DNA of 64,000 bases. It comes from Christiangramia gaetbulicola. Its GTDB lineage: Bacteria > Bacteroidota > Bacteroidia > Flavobacteriales > Flavobacteriaceae. The position numbers and the translations under genes are program-made. A model generated the notes under the pieces. It was not told the origin of the DNA and did not search any database. It worked only from the letters and a program-made list of their open reading frames with translations. Within the stretch, counting starts at the first letter, position 1; each line of letters begins with the position of its first letter. The stretch is taken from assembly GCF_003054225.1 (NCBI RefSeq), contig NZ_QBKQ01000002.1, positions 496,001 to 560,000 of the forward strand, given 5' to 3'. Positions 8,161 to 17,420 of the stretch are shown here, piece after piece.

Positions 8161-9666
8161 ATGAAGATTTTTAAATTTATTATGTTCCTTTTCTTAACCG
8201 GAGGAATTATTACTTCTTGTTCAGACAGTGATGATGTCGAGGATTTTCCTGTTGAAAAGCCCGACAACACTTTAACAGCAGAAGAAGAACTTGAACTGGA
8301 AATTAAGGACTTTGTATGGAAAGCTATGAATAACATCTATTTATACAAAAGCGATGTTCCAGATTTGGCTGATAATCGTTTTTCTTCTCAGACTGAGCTT
8401 AAGGAATATCTTTTGAAATGGGACTCTCCTGAAGACCTGTTCTATGATGGCCTTCTTTACGACTATCCAGAAAAAGACAGATTTAGCTGGATCGTAGATG
8501 ATTACGTAGAACTTGAAAATATGTTTCAGGCAACAGGGAAATCTGCGGGTTTTAAATATGGTTTTGCCTATGCTCCAAATAGTAATTCTCAGGTTTTAGC
8601 TTATGTAACTTATGTATCTCCTGGAGGGCCTGCTGATGATTCAGGACTGGAAAGAGGTGATTATATTTCTGAAGTAAATGGTTCTACTATTACCGTAAAT
8701 AATTATCAGGGCATATTCGGAAATGACGTTTTAGAACTAGGTTTATCAACTATCCAAGATGGTGTAGTTGTCCCGGAAGAAAATCCTATAACTGTTACAA
8801 AAGCTTCATTTAAGGAAGAAACTGTTCCAGTTAGTAAGGTATTTACCGAAGGTGGCGTGAAAATTGGTTATTTATATCTTAGTACATTTCTTGGTGAATT
8901 CGGTATAGATGACACCAAATTGAATAATGTATTCGGCGAATTTAAGGCTCAGAATGTTCAGGAGCTTATCGTAGATCTACGCTATAATTCTGGGGGGTAT
9001 TCTGAATTTTCAGCAGATCTTGCCAGTATGGTTACAGGACAGTTCGAAGGAGAAATATTTACCCAGCAGAAATGGAATGAAAATTACCAGGCTTATTTCG
9101 AACAAGAAGCTCCGGAGAGATTATATAACAGGTTTGATTCGAAAATAGATGATGGTGCTGCCATAAACAGTCTTAACCTTAACAGGGTTTATGTAATTGC
9201 GACCGGTAGAAGTTACTCTGCCAGCGAAAGTTTTATTATTGGCTTAGAACCTTATATAGATGTTGTTCACGTGGGCTCAGATACAGGTGGTAAATTCCAG
9301 GGTTCTGTAACTTTATATGACTCGGAAAATTTTAGTAAAACTGGCGCAAATCCAGATCACAAGTATGCATTACAACCTTTAGTTTATAAATTCGCTAATG
9401 CTAATGGCTATACAGATTTCATAGATGGTCTGACTCCAGATGTTTTAATTGAGGAATCACCATCTAATTTAGGACAACTAGGAGAACTGGATGAACCTTT
9501 ACTTGCAGAAACGATTGCACAAATCACAGGAAATAGAAGCCAGAGTCCTGGTGATTTTGAAAGATGGGAATCAGGAAAATTGCAACCTGAAGATGAAAGA
9601 GGTTTTTATATAAGTTCCAAGAATATATTTGATGAACTACCACAAAAAAAACCACTATTCAAATAA
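8161..9666 (+). CDS. S41 family (C-terminal processing type) peptidase lipoprotein with PDZ domain
   Basis: A 501-residue lipoprotein: lipobox Cys20 followed by SDSDDVED, an acidic stretch consistent with surface or outer-membrane placement. A PDZ-like region at ~140-215 (VSPGGPADDSGLERGDYISEVNG) precedes the S41 domain. The probable catalytic Ser353 lies in SYSASES and the probable Lys378 in GGKFQGS, 25 residues apart as in CtpA-type proteases. It would cleave C-terminal tails of envelope proteins or imported peptides. It is divergent from the adjacent sigma operon and monocistronic, ending at a terminator. Confidence 0.88.
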   Translation: MKIFKFIMFLFLTGGIITSCSDSDDVEDFPVEKPDNTLTAEEELELEIKDFVWKAMNNIYLYKSDVPDLADNRFSSQTELKEYLLKWDSPEDLFYDGLLYDYPEKDRFSWIVDDYVELENMFQATGKSAGFKYGFAYAPNSNSQVLAYVTYVSPGGPADDSGLERGDYISEVNGSTITVNNYQGIFGNDVLELGLSTIQDGVVVPEENPITVTKASFKEETVPVSKVFTEGGVKIGYLYLSTFLGEFGIDDTKLNNVFGEFKAQNVQELIVDLRYNSGGYSEFSADLASMVTGQFEGEIFTQQKWNENYQAYFEQEAPERLYNRFDSKIDDGAAINSLNLNRVYVIATGRSYSASESFIIGLEPYIDVVHVGSDTGGKFQGSVTLYDSENFSKTGANPDHKYALQPLVYKFANANGYTDFIDGLTPDVLIEESPSNLGQLGELDEPLLAETIAQITGNRSQSPGDFERWESGKLQPEDERGFYISSKNIFDELPQKKPLFK

Positions 9667-9676
9667 ATCAATAAAT

Positions 9677-9706
9677 AAAAAACCCCGCTATTAAGTGGGG
9701 TTTTTT
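9677..9706. terminator. Bidirectional terminator between the S41 peptidase and btuG-like genes
   Basis: A 13-bp stem with one G-T pair (AAAAAACCCCGCT at 9677-9689 with AGTGGGGTTTTTT at 9694-9706) and an ATTA loop lies between two convergent genes. Poly-A and poly-T flanks serve both strands. Confidence 0.9.
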
Positions 9707-9728
9707 TATTGCCTGAAATTTTGAATAC

Positions 9729-10799
9729 TTAGTTGAAATAAATCCCATTTGGATTAATACCAGTGGAATATTGATCAAGCAGGCTGCCATCGTTTAGATC
9801 ATATATTAAAAGATCACCATCTCCCGTGAAGTCTGCTCTTGGAGAAGCCACATATATTCTATTCTGGTAGATCTCAAAGCCATAAAGTACAGCGACCTCG
9901 TCCAGACTGAATGCCGCGGACGTTGGTAGCTCTTGTCCTGGTTCATATAGATAAACAGATTTACCTATAGTGAAATAGGCATTCCCGTCGTTTAGCTGAA
10001 GATTTTCAGGATGAATTGTATTATCGGTAAATTCAAAAACTTCCATAACCTCATTGGTTCCAAGGTCTATTCTGTATAGTCCACCAGCAGTCTCTTCATC
10101 TGCGTAAGAAGGTTTTCCAGAAGCCATCACCCATAAGTCATTTCCCTGAACGACCATGGAATTTGGAAGATCGCCAACTTCAACCTCTTTTACTACAGTA
10201 TTAGACTCGCTATCTATTACCGAAACTATATTATTGAATGAGAAACCTCCTTTGTGCGCAACATAAAGAGCGTTGTTTACAGAAATCAACTTCTCTGGGC
10301 CTTCCATTACAGGAATTGCTTCAATAAATGAGAAATCCAGAAGGTTGAAAACTGCTACGAAATCATCATCAGGATTCCCGCCATCTCCCCAATTAGTAAC
10401 GAAAAGTTTATCTCCAATTACCTCGGCAAACCTTGGGTTCACCAAATTGGTATTTATAGTTCCTAATCTTTCGAATGTAAAGCGATTAACGATTTCGATC
10501 TTATTCGAAACATTTACCACTATGATCGCAAAATCATCATGCAGTTCCATGCTTTGCGCGGTATCTCCAAGATCCATCCCATTGACCTCATTAAAGATCT
10601 GTGCTGAATTTTGTTCGTTCTCTTCATTTATAAAACTTACCGAAGCATTGGCTGAGCCAAAATTACCTTCGTTCAGGACAAAAATCCCTGAACTAAACTG
10701 GGCATCTGTTTCCGGCACTGGGGCGCAGCAATCATCATTTTCACAGGAATTGAAAAATAGTGCGATAAAAAATAATAGAAATAAGTGTTTGTAGTTCAT
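9729..10799 (-). CDS. btuG: BtuG-like surface beta-propeller lipoprotein (YncE/DUF5074 type)
   Basis: A 356-residue lipoprotein (lipobox Cys19, ending NSC, followed by ENDDCC) with a YncE-like beta-propeller. Repeating blades can be seen: FSSGIFVLNEGNFGSANAS, MELHDDFAIIVVNVSNKIEI, GDKLFVTNWGDGGNPDD, NNALYVAHKGG, GNDLWVMASGKPSY and NRIYVASPRADFTGDGDLLIY. In Bacteroides the homologous propeller BtuG caps BtuB and captures cobalamin at the cell surface. Here the gene follows the receptor by two bases, behind a cobalamin riboswitch, so the same role is likely. The symbol rests on fold and context. Confidence 0.82.
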   Translation of the reverse strand: MNYKHLFLLFFIALFFNSCENDDCCAPVPETDAQFSSGIFVLNEGNFGSANASVSFINEENEQNSAQIFNEVNGMDLGDTAQSMELHDDFAIIVVNVSNKIEIVNRFTFERLGTINTNLVNPRFAEVIGDKLFVTNWGDGGNPDDDFVAVFNLLDFSFIEAIPVMEGPEKLISVNNALYVAHKGGFSFNNIVSVIDSESNTVVKEVEVGDLPNSMVVQGNDLWVMASGKPSYADEETAGGLYRIDLGTNEVMEVFEFTDNTIHPENLQLNDGNAYFTIGKSVYLYEPGQELPTSAAFSLDEVAVLYGFEIYQNRIYVASPRADFTGDGDLLIYDLNDGSLLDQYSTGINPNGIYFN

Positions 10800-10801
10800 G
10801 T

Positions 10802-12631
10802 TTAAAATTTGAAAGTTAGTGTAGAATTAATAGACCTTCCCGGCATGATGCGGGATGGCAGACTTTGATATTTCTTATTGAAGATGTTATTTAAACGCAG
10901 GTCCACGCCTATTTCAGGCTTAGTTAAAAATGTATATCCCACGTAAAGGTCAGCGATCTCATAGGCTTCCAGTTCATAATTATTGTCTGAAGAAGTGTAA
11001 ATACTTCCATTATAAAGTGATTGCAGCAGGACGCTAAAGTTCTCTATCTCATAGCCAGCCGATAAAGTTACCTTGTGCTGTGGAGTGTAGATGAGTTGAT
11101 CATCTGTTTCCTGATCTATAGATCGCGTATAGGCATAGCTCGAGTTCAGGCTAAAAGGATTATTCCCTAATTGAGTATTCCATCCGGCAAAAAACTCCAG
11201 TCCGTAATTATGGACATTGGCTGTATTTACCGGTCTCCAAATACCAGATCCATCCGGAATCCAGCGTATAAGATCATCGATATCTATAAAATACCCGGTA
11301 AGATTGATTTTGAAATCATTGAATTTTAATTCATTTCCGATTTCGGCCTGAAGGGATGTTTCAGGATCCAGATCTGTATTTCCTCCCTGCAACCAGAATA
11401 GATCATTAAATGTGGGTATGCGAAAATTATGGGACGAGTTGAACCTTAGCAGATAATTTTCAGAGAACTGATACGAGCTTCCTATAGAAAATAATAAAGG
11501 TGAGTCATAATTATTAGTGATCTCCTGCCTTAAGCTAAGCTCATAGCTTAACCTTTCCAGTTGATGACTCCATAACGCAGAAATCCCTCCTATCTTTCTT
11601 TCGGCATTTTCAATTCCTGTGCCCTCTCCCTGTACATCGGTATAATCGACTATTAGATTAAGCCTCTTATTTTTAGAAAACTCATATTCCAGGTCATATT
11701 TAATAATTCCAGTTTCCGCATCACCAGAACTAAAATTATCAGAATCCCTGTTCTCATAATATTTAAAGCTTTCATCTAACCAGGCAAGTTTGAGGCTACT
11801 GGTGAATTTCCCGGCAAAAGACTTCCATTCCAGAAGGTTTCTTGAATTCCGGTCTTCAAATTCGCTATTGGAAGGTAAATTCAAAGTTCCCGAAAAACCA
11901 CGATCTCCCTGGTAATAATTAGAATAGAATTTTAAAATATTAGAATCTCCTATCCAATGAGCTATAGATGCATTTAAGGACACATTATAAAAGTCCCCGT
12001 TTTCATTGCGCTCCTGTGTATCCAGATATTTATAATCGTTTTCAGAACTGACTCCTGCCAATCCTATGTTTACACTGGTCTTTTCGGTAGAAAAATTTCC
12101 ATTATATGAAGCCTGGTAAGAATCAAAACTACCATAACCCAACCGAAGTTCATTTTCTGAATTCCCGTCAAATCTGAATTCATTGCTTAAATGAATAGTT
12201 CCACCAATAGCCCCGCTGCCGTAAACCACACTTCCTCCTCCAGGCCGCAGACTGATATTATCAAATACTTTAGTGTTTACGGTATTGAAATCTGTCTGTC
12301 CGGTAAATTGAGAATTGATATTTATACCGTTCCAGATAACCGCGGTTTGCGAAGCTCCAGTACCACGCACAGAAGCTGAAGAGACCATTCCGTATCCATT
12401 TTCACGAAAAAAGAACGGCGTATTGAATTTAAGTAGAGAAGTTAACAGAGGCTCTGAACGCTGGATTACCGAGGCACTTATCTCTTTAACAAACTGTCCT
12501 TCAGAATTATTATTTAGTTTCACATCACTGAGCAGGACCTCGTCAAGCCAGTTGATGAAATCATTTTGCGCTGTAGCATGAAGACAACAACACAGGAATA
12601 ACGTAAATAAAAGATATAAGTTTCTGTTCAT
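10802..12631 (-). CDS. btuB: TonB-dependent cobalamin receptor, BtuB-like
   Basis: A 609-residue outer-membrane transporter with signal peptide (residues 1-22, ending HATAQ). A plug domain follows at ~45-155 (ENGYGMVSSASVRGTGASQT, then RPGGGSVVYGSGAIGG), and then a 22-strand-type barrel whose last strand ends in Phe (STLTFKF). It lacks the N-terminal carboxypeptidase-like extension of SusC receptors, so it resembles BtuB in size. It lies directly behind a cobalamin riboswitch, which is strong support for B12 or a related corrinoid as substrate. The receptor works with the adjacent propeller lipoprotein and the divergent ABC importer. Confidence 0.92.
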   Translation of the reverse strand: MNRNLYLLFTLFLCCCLHATAQNDFINWLDEVLLSDVKLNNNSEGQFVKEISASVIQRSEPLLTSLLKFNTPFFFRENGYGMVSSASVRGTGASQTAVIWNGININSQFTGQTDFNTVNTKVFDNISLRPGGGSVVYGSGAIGGTIHLSNEFRFDGNSENELRLGYGSFDSYQASYNGNFSTEKTSVNIGLAGVSSENDYKYLDTQERNENGDFYNVSLNASIAHWIGDSNILKFYSNYYQGDRGFSGTLNLPSNSEFEDRNSRNLLEWKSFAGKFTSSLKLAWLDESFKYYENRDSDNFSSGDAETGIIKYDLEYEFSKNKRLNLIVDYTDVQGEGTGIENAERKIGGISALWSHQLERLSYELSLRQEITNNYDSPLLFSIGSSYQFSENYLLRFNSSHNFRIPTFNDLFWLQGGNTDLDPETSLQAEIGNELKFNDFKINLTGYFIDIDDLIRWIPDGSGIWRPVNTANVHNYGLEFFAGWNTQLGNNPFSLNSSYAYTRSIDQETDDQLIYTPQHKVTLSAGYEIENFSVLLQSLYNGSIYTSSDNNYELEAYEIADLYVGYTFLTKPEIGVDLRLNNIFNKKYQSLPSRIMPGRSINSTLTFKF

Positions 12632-12671
12632 AATCTGCCGACCTTTATCCCGAAAGTCACTCGATACTAGT

Positions 12672-12882
12672 TGAAATTCAGGCAGGTCTCCTGGCTCACG
12701 TACTGCAATTCACCTTCCCATCTTTAAAGACAGTGGTTTGAAGAATTTATTGCAGCCATCCCGAAAATTATCGGGACTAAGCTTACAGTTGCGGGAACAG
12801 CTCAGGTTTACGAAGTTTGCACTTCCCCTGATTCCCTTTTAATCCACGCGGAAATAAATCAGCGTTGAACCAAAATTTCGAG
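12672..12882 (-). promoter_or_regulatory. Cobalamin riboswitch controlling btuB-btuG
   Basis: Read on the minus strand, the region has the conserved cobalamin-riboswitch parts in order: a P1 strand (GAAATT near 12875), GGGAA...GTGCAA, CTGTTCCCGCAACTGTAA (complement of ~12783-12800), CCACTG (~12731), GGGAAGG and the closing AGCCAGGAGACCTGCC (~12682-12697). The P1 partner AATTTC lies near 12674. A CCCGA/TCGGG hairpin near 12760-12775 fills a variable arm. The aptamer ends ~40 bases before the btuB start. B12 binding would normally shut the downstream genes down. Confidence 0.93.
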
Positions 12883-12883
12883 G

Positions 12884-12891
12884 CAAAATTA
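12884..12891 (-). promoter_or_regulatory. -7 element of the btuB promoter
   Basis: TAATTTTG on the minus strand fits the Bacteroidota TAnnTTTG box and would start transcription at about 12877, exactly where the riboswitch begins. A TTTTTG at the complement of 12916-12921 could be the -33 element, though 24 bases is slightly long. Confidence 0.55.
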
Positions 12892-12933
12892 AACAATTAA
12901 GTTAGGTTAAGGGTTCAAAAATTTAAATAATCT

Positions 12934-12941
12934 TACTTTTG
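12934..12941 (+). promoter_or_regulatory. -7 element of the btuFCD promoter
   Basis: TACTTTTG fits TAnnTTTG and lies 19 bases before the chosen TTG start of the binding-protein gene. It is about 45 bases from the divergent btuB box. No clear -33 box is seen. Confidence 0.5.
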
Positions 12942-12959
12942 AACTCAAATCGACCGATC

Positions 12960-14093
12960 TTGAAAAAAATACTTTTCATATTTCTAATCCTTGGCATCTT
13001 TTCGTGTAAAGAAGGATCACAGAAGAATAAAGCTGAAAGTCAGCCCGGTAAGGAGCTCGAAATAGAAGATGCAAAGGGCTTTAGTATCACTAAGTTCGAT
13101 AATTACAGTATCATCAAAGTGAATACTCCCTGGCCCGATGCTCAGGATCCATTTATATACCTGCTGAAAGAAAAAGATGCGGAGATCCATGAAAATTTAA
13201 AATATGACCAGGTAGTCGAAGTTCCGGTTGAAAATATCGTAGTTACCTCTACTACTCATATCCCTGCTTTGGAAGCATTGCATGAAGAAAAAACCTTAAA
13301 AGGTTTTCCAGGCCTGAATTATATTTCTTCAGAAAAGACGAGGAAACTAATTGATAATGGTGAGATCTCTGAATTAGGACAGAATGAAAATATAAATACC
13401 GAAGTTCTTATCGAGCTTTCTCCAGATGTGGTCATTGGATTTGCTATTGATGCTTCCAACAAAAGTTTTGAGACCATCCAGAAAACCGGTATCCCGGTGA
13501 TCTATAATGGTGACTGGACAGAACAAAGTCCGCTTGGTAAAGCTGAATGGATCAAATTCTTTGGTGCGCTTTACGGAAAAAAACAAAAAGCGAAGGAAAT
13601 TTTCAATAAAATAAAGTCTGAATATCTCGCTGCTAAAGAACTGGCTAAAACTGCGGAAGCAAAACCAAAAGTTATAAGCGGCTCTATGTTTAACGATAAA
13701 TGGTATATGCCTTATGGCAATTCCTGGCAGGCGCAGATCCTGGAAGATGCCAATTCTAATTACCTGTATTCAGATACCCAAGGCGATGGGAGCTTGTCTC
13801 TGGCCTTTGAAAGTGTCTTGGAAAACGCAGAGGATGCAGAATTCTGGATGAGCTCCGGCCAATTCACGTCTTACGAGCAGCTATTCAATGAATCTGAACA
13901 TTACAAAAGATTCAAAGCCGTTAAGGATCGTAATGTATATAGTGTAAGTTTAGCTCAGGGCGAGACCGGGGGAATTCTGTATTATGAATTAGGTCCACAA
14001 AGACCAGATCTTATTTTGAAGGATCACATTGCTATCTTTCATCCTGAATTGCTAAAGGATTACGAACTGGTGTTTTACAAACCACTTAATTAA
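12960..14093 (+). CDS. btuF: Cobalamin ABC transporter substrate-binding lipoprotein, BtuF-like
   Basis: A 377-residue class III binding protein, the periplasmic receptor of the importer. I chose TTG at 12960 because it gives a perfect lipoprotein signal, MKKILFIFLILGIFSC. The TTG at 12939 lies inside the predicted promoter box. The binding fold is recognised from ENIVVTSTTHIPALEAL, LIELSPDVVIGFAID and the conserved glycine-rich ending region. The stop overlaps the permease start (TAATG). Iron-siderophore proteins share the fold; the divergent riboswitch-controlled btuB makes cobalamin most likely. Confidence 0.87.
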   Translation: MKKILFIFLILGIFSCKEGSQKNKAESQPGKELEIEDAKGFSITKFDNYSIIKVNTPWPDAQDPFIYLLKEKDAEIHENLKYDQVVEVPVENIVVTSTTHIPALEALHEEKTLKGFPGLNYISSEKTRKLIDNGEISELGQNENINTEVLIELSPDVVIGFAIDASNKSFETIQKTGIPVIYNGDWTEQSPLGKAEWIKFFGALYGKKQKAKEIFNKIKSEYLAAKELAKTAEAKPKVISGSMFNDKWYMPYGNSWQAQILEDANSNYLYSDTQGDGSLSLAFESVLENAEDAEFWMSSGQFTSYEQLFNESEHYKRFKAVKDRNVYSVSLAQGETGGILYYELGPQRPDLILKDHIAIFHPELLKDYELVFYKPLN

Positions 14094-15124
14094 TGCTGAA
14101 CCAGAGGAAATATACTTTCTCCATCATCCTGCTATTCCTGGCAGTGATCTTAACGGGCTTATTCAATATTAGCCTGGGCTCAGTAAATATCCCTATTTCT
14201 GAGGTAATCTCCTCCCTACTCGGTCTTGAGGTCGAGAAAGATACCTGGAAATATATCATCGTTAATTATCGCTTACCTAAAGCAATAACAGCAATTATAA
14301 CCGGATCTGGCCTAGCAGTCAGCGGACTTTTAATGCAGACGCTTTTTCGAAATCCCCTGGCCGGTCCGTATGTTTTAGGACTAAGCAGCGGTGCCAGTCT
14401 TGGTGTGGCCATCGTATTTATGGGCGCTTCGGTATTTGGAGCTTCCTTTGCCGTTATCCTGCTTTCTAAATGGAGCTTGGTTATCGCCTCCAGCCTGGGA
14501 AGTTTACTGGTGTTATTTGCCGTAATACTGGCTTCTATTAGATTAAGAGATACTATGGCTATACTTATCATTGGATTGATGTTCGCCAGCCTTACAGCGG
14601 CTATAGTTAGCGTTCTAGCCTATTTTAGTCCGGCTTCACAGCTTCAGCAATATGTATTCTGGTCTTATGGCAGCCTGGGAGACCTAAGCTGGGATGAAGT
14701 AGGCATTCTTAGCCTTTTCTGGATCGTTGGTATCTTGATTAGTATAGGAAGTATAAAGAACCTTAATTCTCTTTTGCTTGGAGAGCAGTATGCGAGAAGC
14801 CTGGGAACCAATATCAAAAAGAACAGGTTTGCAATAATCATTGCTACAAGCTTGCTCGCAGGTAGCATTACTGCTTTTGCTGGCCCTATCGCCTTTGTTG
14901 GTCTTGCCGTGCCCCATTTAATTAGACAGATCATTCCTTCTGCCAATCATATAACTCTGGTTCCCGCGGTAATATTTGGCGGAGCAATTTTAATGTTGCT
15001 ATGCGATATCATTGCTCAAATTCCGGGGAGCGAATATAGTTTACCTATTAATGCCATAACTTCGCTAATTGGAGCTCCGGTAGTCATCTGGTTACTGGTA
15101 AGAAAAAGAAAGTTCAATTTTTAA
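14093..15124 (+). CDS. btuC: FecCD/BtuC family ABC permease
   Basis: A 343-residue inner-membrane permease with about ten hydrophobic helices. Family landmarks are GLFNISLGSVNIP at the start, RLPKAITAIITGSGLAVSG, LMQTLFRNPLAGPYVLG (the usual QxxxxNPLAxPxxLG motif) and FVGLAVPHLIRQI near the coupling helix. It transports the ligand from the BtuF-like protein, driven by the next gene's ATPase. It overlaps btuF and abuts btuD with no gap, so the three form one translated unit. Confidence 0.93.
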   Translation: MLNQRKYTFSIILLFLAVILTGLFNISLGSVNIPISEVISSLLGLEVEKDTWKYIIVNYRLPKAITAIITGSGLAVSGLLMQTLFRNPLAGPYVLGLSSGASLGVAIVFMGASVFGASFAVILLSKWSLVIASSLGSLLVLFAVILASIRLRDTMAILIIGLMFASLTAAIVSVLAYFSPASQLQQYVFWSYGSLGDLSWDEVGILSLFWIVGILISIGSIKNLNSLLLGEQYARSLGTNIKKNRFAIIIATSLLAGSITAFAGPIAFVGLAVPHLIRQIIPSANHITLVPAVIFGGAILMLLCDIIAQIPGSEYSLPINAITSLIGAPVVIWLLVRKRKFNF

Positions 15125-15916
15125 ATGACAGCATCAAATTCAAATAGCGTCCTTAAAACCGAAAGCCTGAAAATAGGTTACCGGAAGAAAAATAAGGTGA
15201 ATTTGATCGCTAAAGACATCAATATAGACATTAATCCCGGTGAGCTCGTTGCCGTTATCGGAGTGAATGGAGCTGGAAAATCTACTTTACTTAAAACTTT
15301 AAGCGGAATATTGCAAAGTATTGATGGTGAGGTATTTATATCTAATAATAAATTATCAAAAACAGATCCTTCAGATCTTGCTAAAAATATTAGCATGGTC
15401 TTAACCGAGCAATTGCTGTCTAAAAATTTGAGTGTTATCGAATTGGTGGCCCTCGGCAGGCAACCTTACACTAACTGGATAGGGCGGCTTACCAAAAATG
15501 ACCTCAAAAAGATCATGCATGCCATTCAATTGGTGAATATCGAAGACATTAAAAACAAGAAATGCCACGAACTTAGTGACGGCCAGTTCCAGAAGGTTTT
15601 GATAGCCCGGGCACTTGCCCAGGACACTCCGCTAATCATCCTTGATGAACCCACTACTCACCTGGATCTTTACCATAAGGCATATGTATTAAAACTGCTA
15701 CAAAAGCTTAGCAAGGAAACCAATAAAGCTATCCTGTTCGCTTCCCACGAAATCAACCTGGCTCTACAGCTTTGTGATAAACTTATTATCCTTAAAGACA
15801 AGAAAGCATTATTCGGAAATCCTCAGGAACTGGTTAAGACCAGGGCTTTCAATGATCTTTTCCCCGGGAATCTTATTCATTTTGACCAGGAATCATCAAG
15901 TTTTAAAATTAAATAG
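15125..15916 (+). CDS. btuD: ABC transporter ATP-binding protein, BtuD-like
   Basis: A 263-residue ATPase of the iron/B12 importer type. Walker A is GVNGAGKST (46-54). The signature loop is ELSDGQ, an LSDGQ variant usual in this subfamily, and Walker B with the D-loop is LIILDEPTTHLD. The switch His lies in FASHEINLAL. The start codon follows the permease stop directly. It energises the BtuC-like permease. No terminator is visible after it. Confidence 0.93.
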   Translation: MTASNSNSVLKTESLKIGYRKKNKVNLIAKDINIDINPGELVAVIGVNGAGKSTLLKTLSGILQSIDGEVFISNNKLSKTDPSDLAKNISMVLTEQLLSKNLSVIELVALGRQPYTNWIGRLTKNDLKKIMHAIQLVNIEDIKNKKCHELSDGQFQKVLIARALAQDTPLIILDEPTTHLDLYHKAYVLKLLQKLSKETNKAILFASHEINLALQLCDKLIILKDKKALFGNPQELVKTRAFNDLFPGNLIHFDQESSSFKIK

Positions 15917-15967
15917 AGCTTCCATTCAAATTTCTTTTCTCTTACTTCTTTAAAATTCCTAAATAAG

Positions 15968-15975
15968 TATCTTTG
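15968..15975 (+). promoter_or_regulatory. -7 promoter element before rmuC
   Basis: TATCTTTG matches TAnnTTTG and lies 17 bases before the rmuC start. The -33 region shows no TTTG. Confidence 0.45.
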
Positions 15976-15992
15976 AGAAAATCGCCTGCCAA

Positions 15993-17420
15993 ATGAACGA
16001 ATACCTTCTTGTTACTTTAATATTTCTGATCGCATTAGGAATAGGAGGCTACCTGGGGAAGTTAATTTCCGGTCTTAAGTCCAGATCAGAAGCCGGCAGA
16101 CTGGAAGAAAAAAACACTCAACTATCACTTCAAATAGAAGAACTTAAAGATCAATTAAACAATAACTTAGAAAACTATAAGTCTGATATTCAGCAATTGA
16201 AAAATGAAGCCCAGGCAGATATTGATAAGCTAGAATCAGAGCGTGAGGAGATCAGGCAAAAAAAGGAGTATTTAAGCTTACAACTTACCCGGAAAATTTC
16301 AGAATTCAATAATCTTCAGGAGAGAAATGAGGAACAGAAAGCCGAGGTTGAAAAACTTCAGGAGAAATTTTCCAAGGAATTTGAGAATCTGGCCAACAAG
16401 ATCCTGGAGCAGAAATCTGAAAAATTTACCAGTCTCAACAAACAAAATATCGAAAGTATTCTCGATCCCTTGAAGGAGAAAATAAAAACCTTCGAAGATA
16501 AGGTGAACCTGAATAACGAGAATTTCATTAAAAGACACAGTGAACTTGGCGAGCAGCTTAGAACACTGAACGAACAAAATATCAGGATAAGCGAAGAAGC
16601 CAATAACCTGACCAAAGCCTTGAAAGGCGAAAACAAGACGCAGGGAAACTGGGGTGAATTGATTCTGGAAAAAGTTCTGGAAAAGTCGGGATTGGTAAAA
16701 GACCGGGAATACTTTATCCAGGAAGCCCACAAAGATGAAGAAGGCAACAGGTTATATCCAGATGTGGTGATCCATTTACCTAATGATAAACGCATGGTCA
16801 TCGATTCTAAGGTCTCACTCGTAGCTTATGAGAAATATGTGAGCGAAGAGAATAAGGATGTCCAGGAGCGATATTTAAAAGAACATATCAGGTCCCTAAA
16901 CAATCATATAGTACAACTGAGCAATAAAAAATATGAAGATCTGCATGAAATGAGATCTCCAGACTTTGTTTTGATGTTCATTCCTATCGAGCCGGCCTTA
17001 TATCTAGCTCAGAATGCCGATAATACTTTCTTTTATACAGCATTCCAAAAGAATATTCTGCTGGTAAGCCCCACCACCCTTCTATCCACTTTGAGAACTA
17101 TAGATACCATTTGGAGCAATGAGAAACAACAACAGAATGCTCTAGCCATCGCTAAACACGCAGCCAGTTTATATCACAAGTTCAAAATTTTACTTGACGA
17201 CCTAAAGACCGTAGGTGATAGACTGGATTCTACCAAAAATGCCTATTCTGGAGCGATGAAAAAATTAACCGGCCAGCAAAACCTCATTAAAGACATCGAT
17301 AAACTGGAAGAACTTGGTATAGCTCCAAAAAAAAAGATCGGCAAGGCCTGGCTGGATAAAGCAAATGAAGATTCTGAAAGTGAGGAAGAATCGGAAAATC
17401 CCAGATTTAAAATTCAATGA
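15993..17420 (+). CDS. rmuC: DNA recombination protein RmuC
   Basis: A 475-residue protein with an N-terminal membrane segment (~4-22), a long coiled coil (~30-130, rich in Glu, Lys and Gln) and the RmuC nuclease-like domain at ~170-410. Landmarks are NWGELILEKVLEKSGL, LYPDVVIHLPNDKRMVIDSKVSL and FVLMFIPIEPALYLA. RmuC limits DNA inversions at short repeats and is related to restriction-type nucleases. It heads a compact five-gene operon and overlaps the next gene by four bases. The C-terminus is acidic. Confidence 0.94.
   Translation: MNEYLLVTLIFLIALGIGGYLGKLISGLKSRSEAGRLEEKNTQLSLQIEELKDQLNNNLENYKSDIQQLKNEAQADIDKLESEREEIRQKKEYLSLQLTRKISEFNNLQERNEEQKAEVEKLQEKFSKEFENLANKILEQKSEKFTSLNKQNIESILDPLKEKIKTFEDKVNLNNENFIKRHSELGEQLRTLNEQNIRISEEANNLTKALKGENKTQGNWGELILEKVLEKSGLVKDREYFIQEAHKDEEGNRLYPDVVIHLPNDKRMVIDSKVSLVAYEKYVSEENKDVQERYLKEHIRSLNNHIVQLSNKKYEDLHEMRSPDFVLMFIPIEPALYLAQNADNTFFYTAFQKNILLVSPTTLLSTLRTIDTIWSNEKQQQNALAIAKHAASLYHKFKILLDDLKTVGDRLDSTKNAYSGAMKKLTGQQNLIKDIDKLEELGIAPKKKIGKAWLDKANEDSESEEESENPRFKIQ

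Noticed and set aside
12672-12882. Small coding gene or tRNA in the btuB-btuF gap
   Set aside because: The conserved segments match a cobalamin riboswitch on the minus strand, and no tRNA cloverleaf fits.
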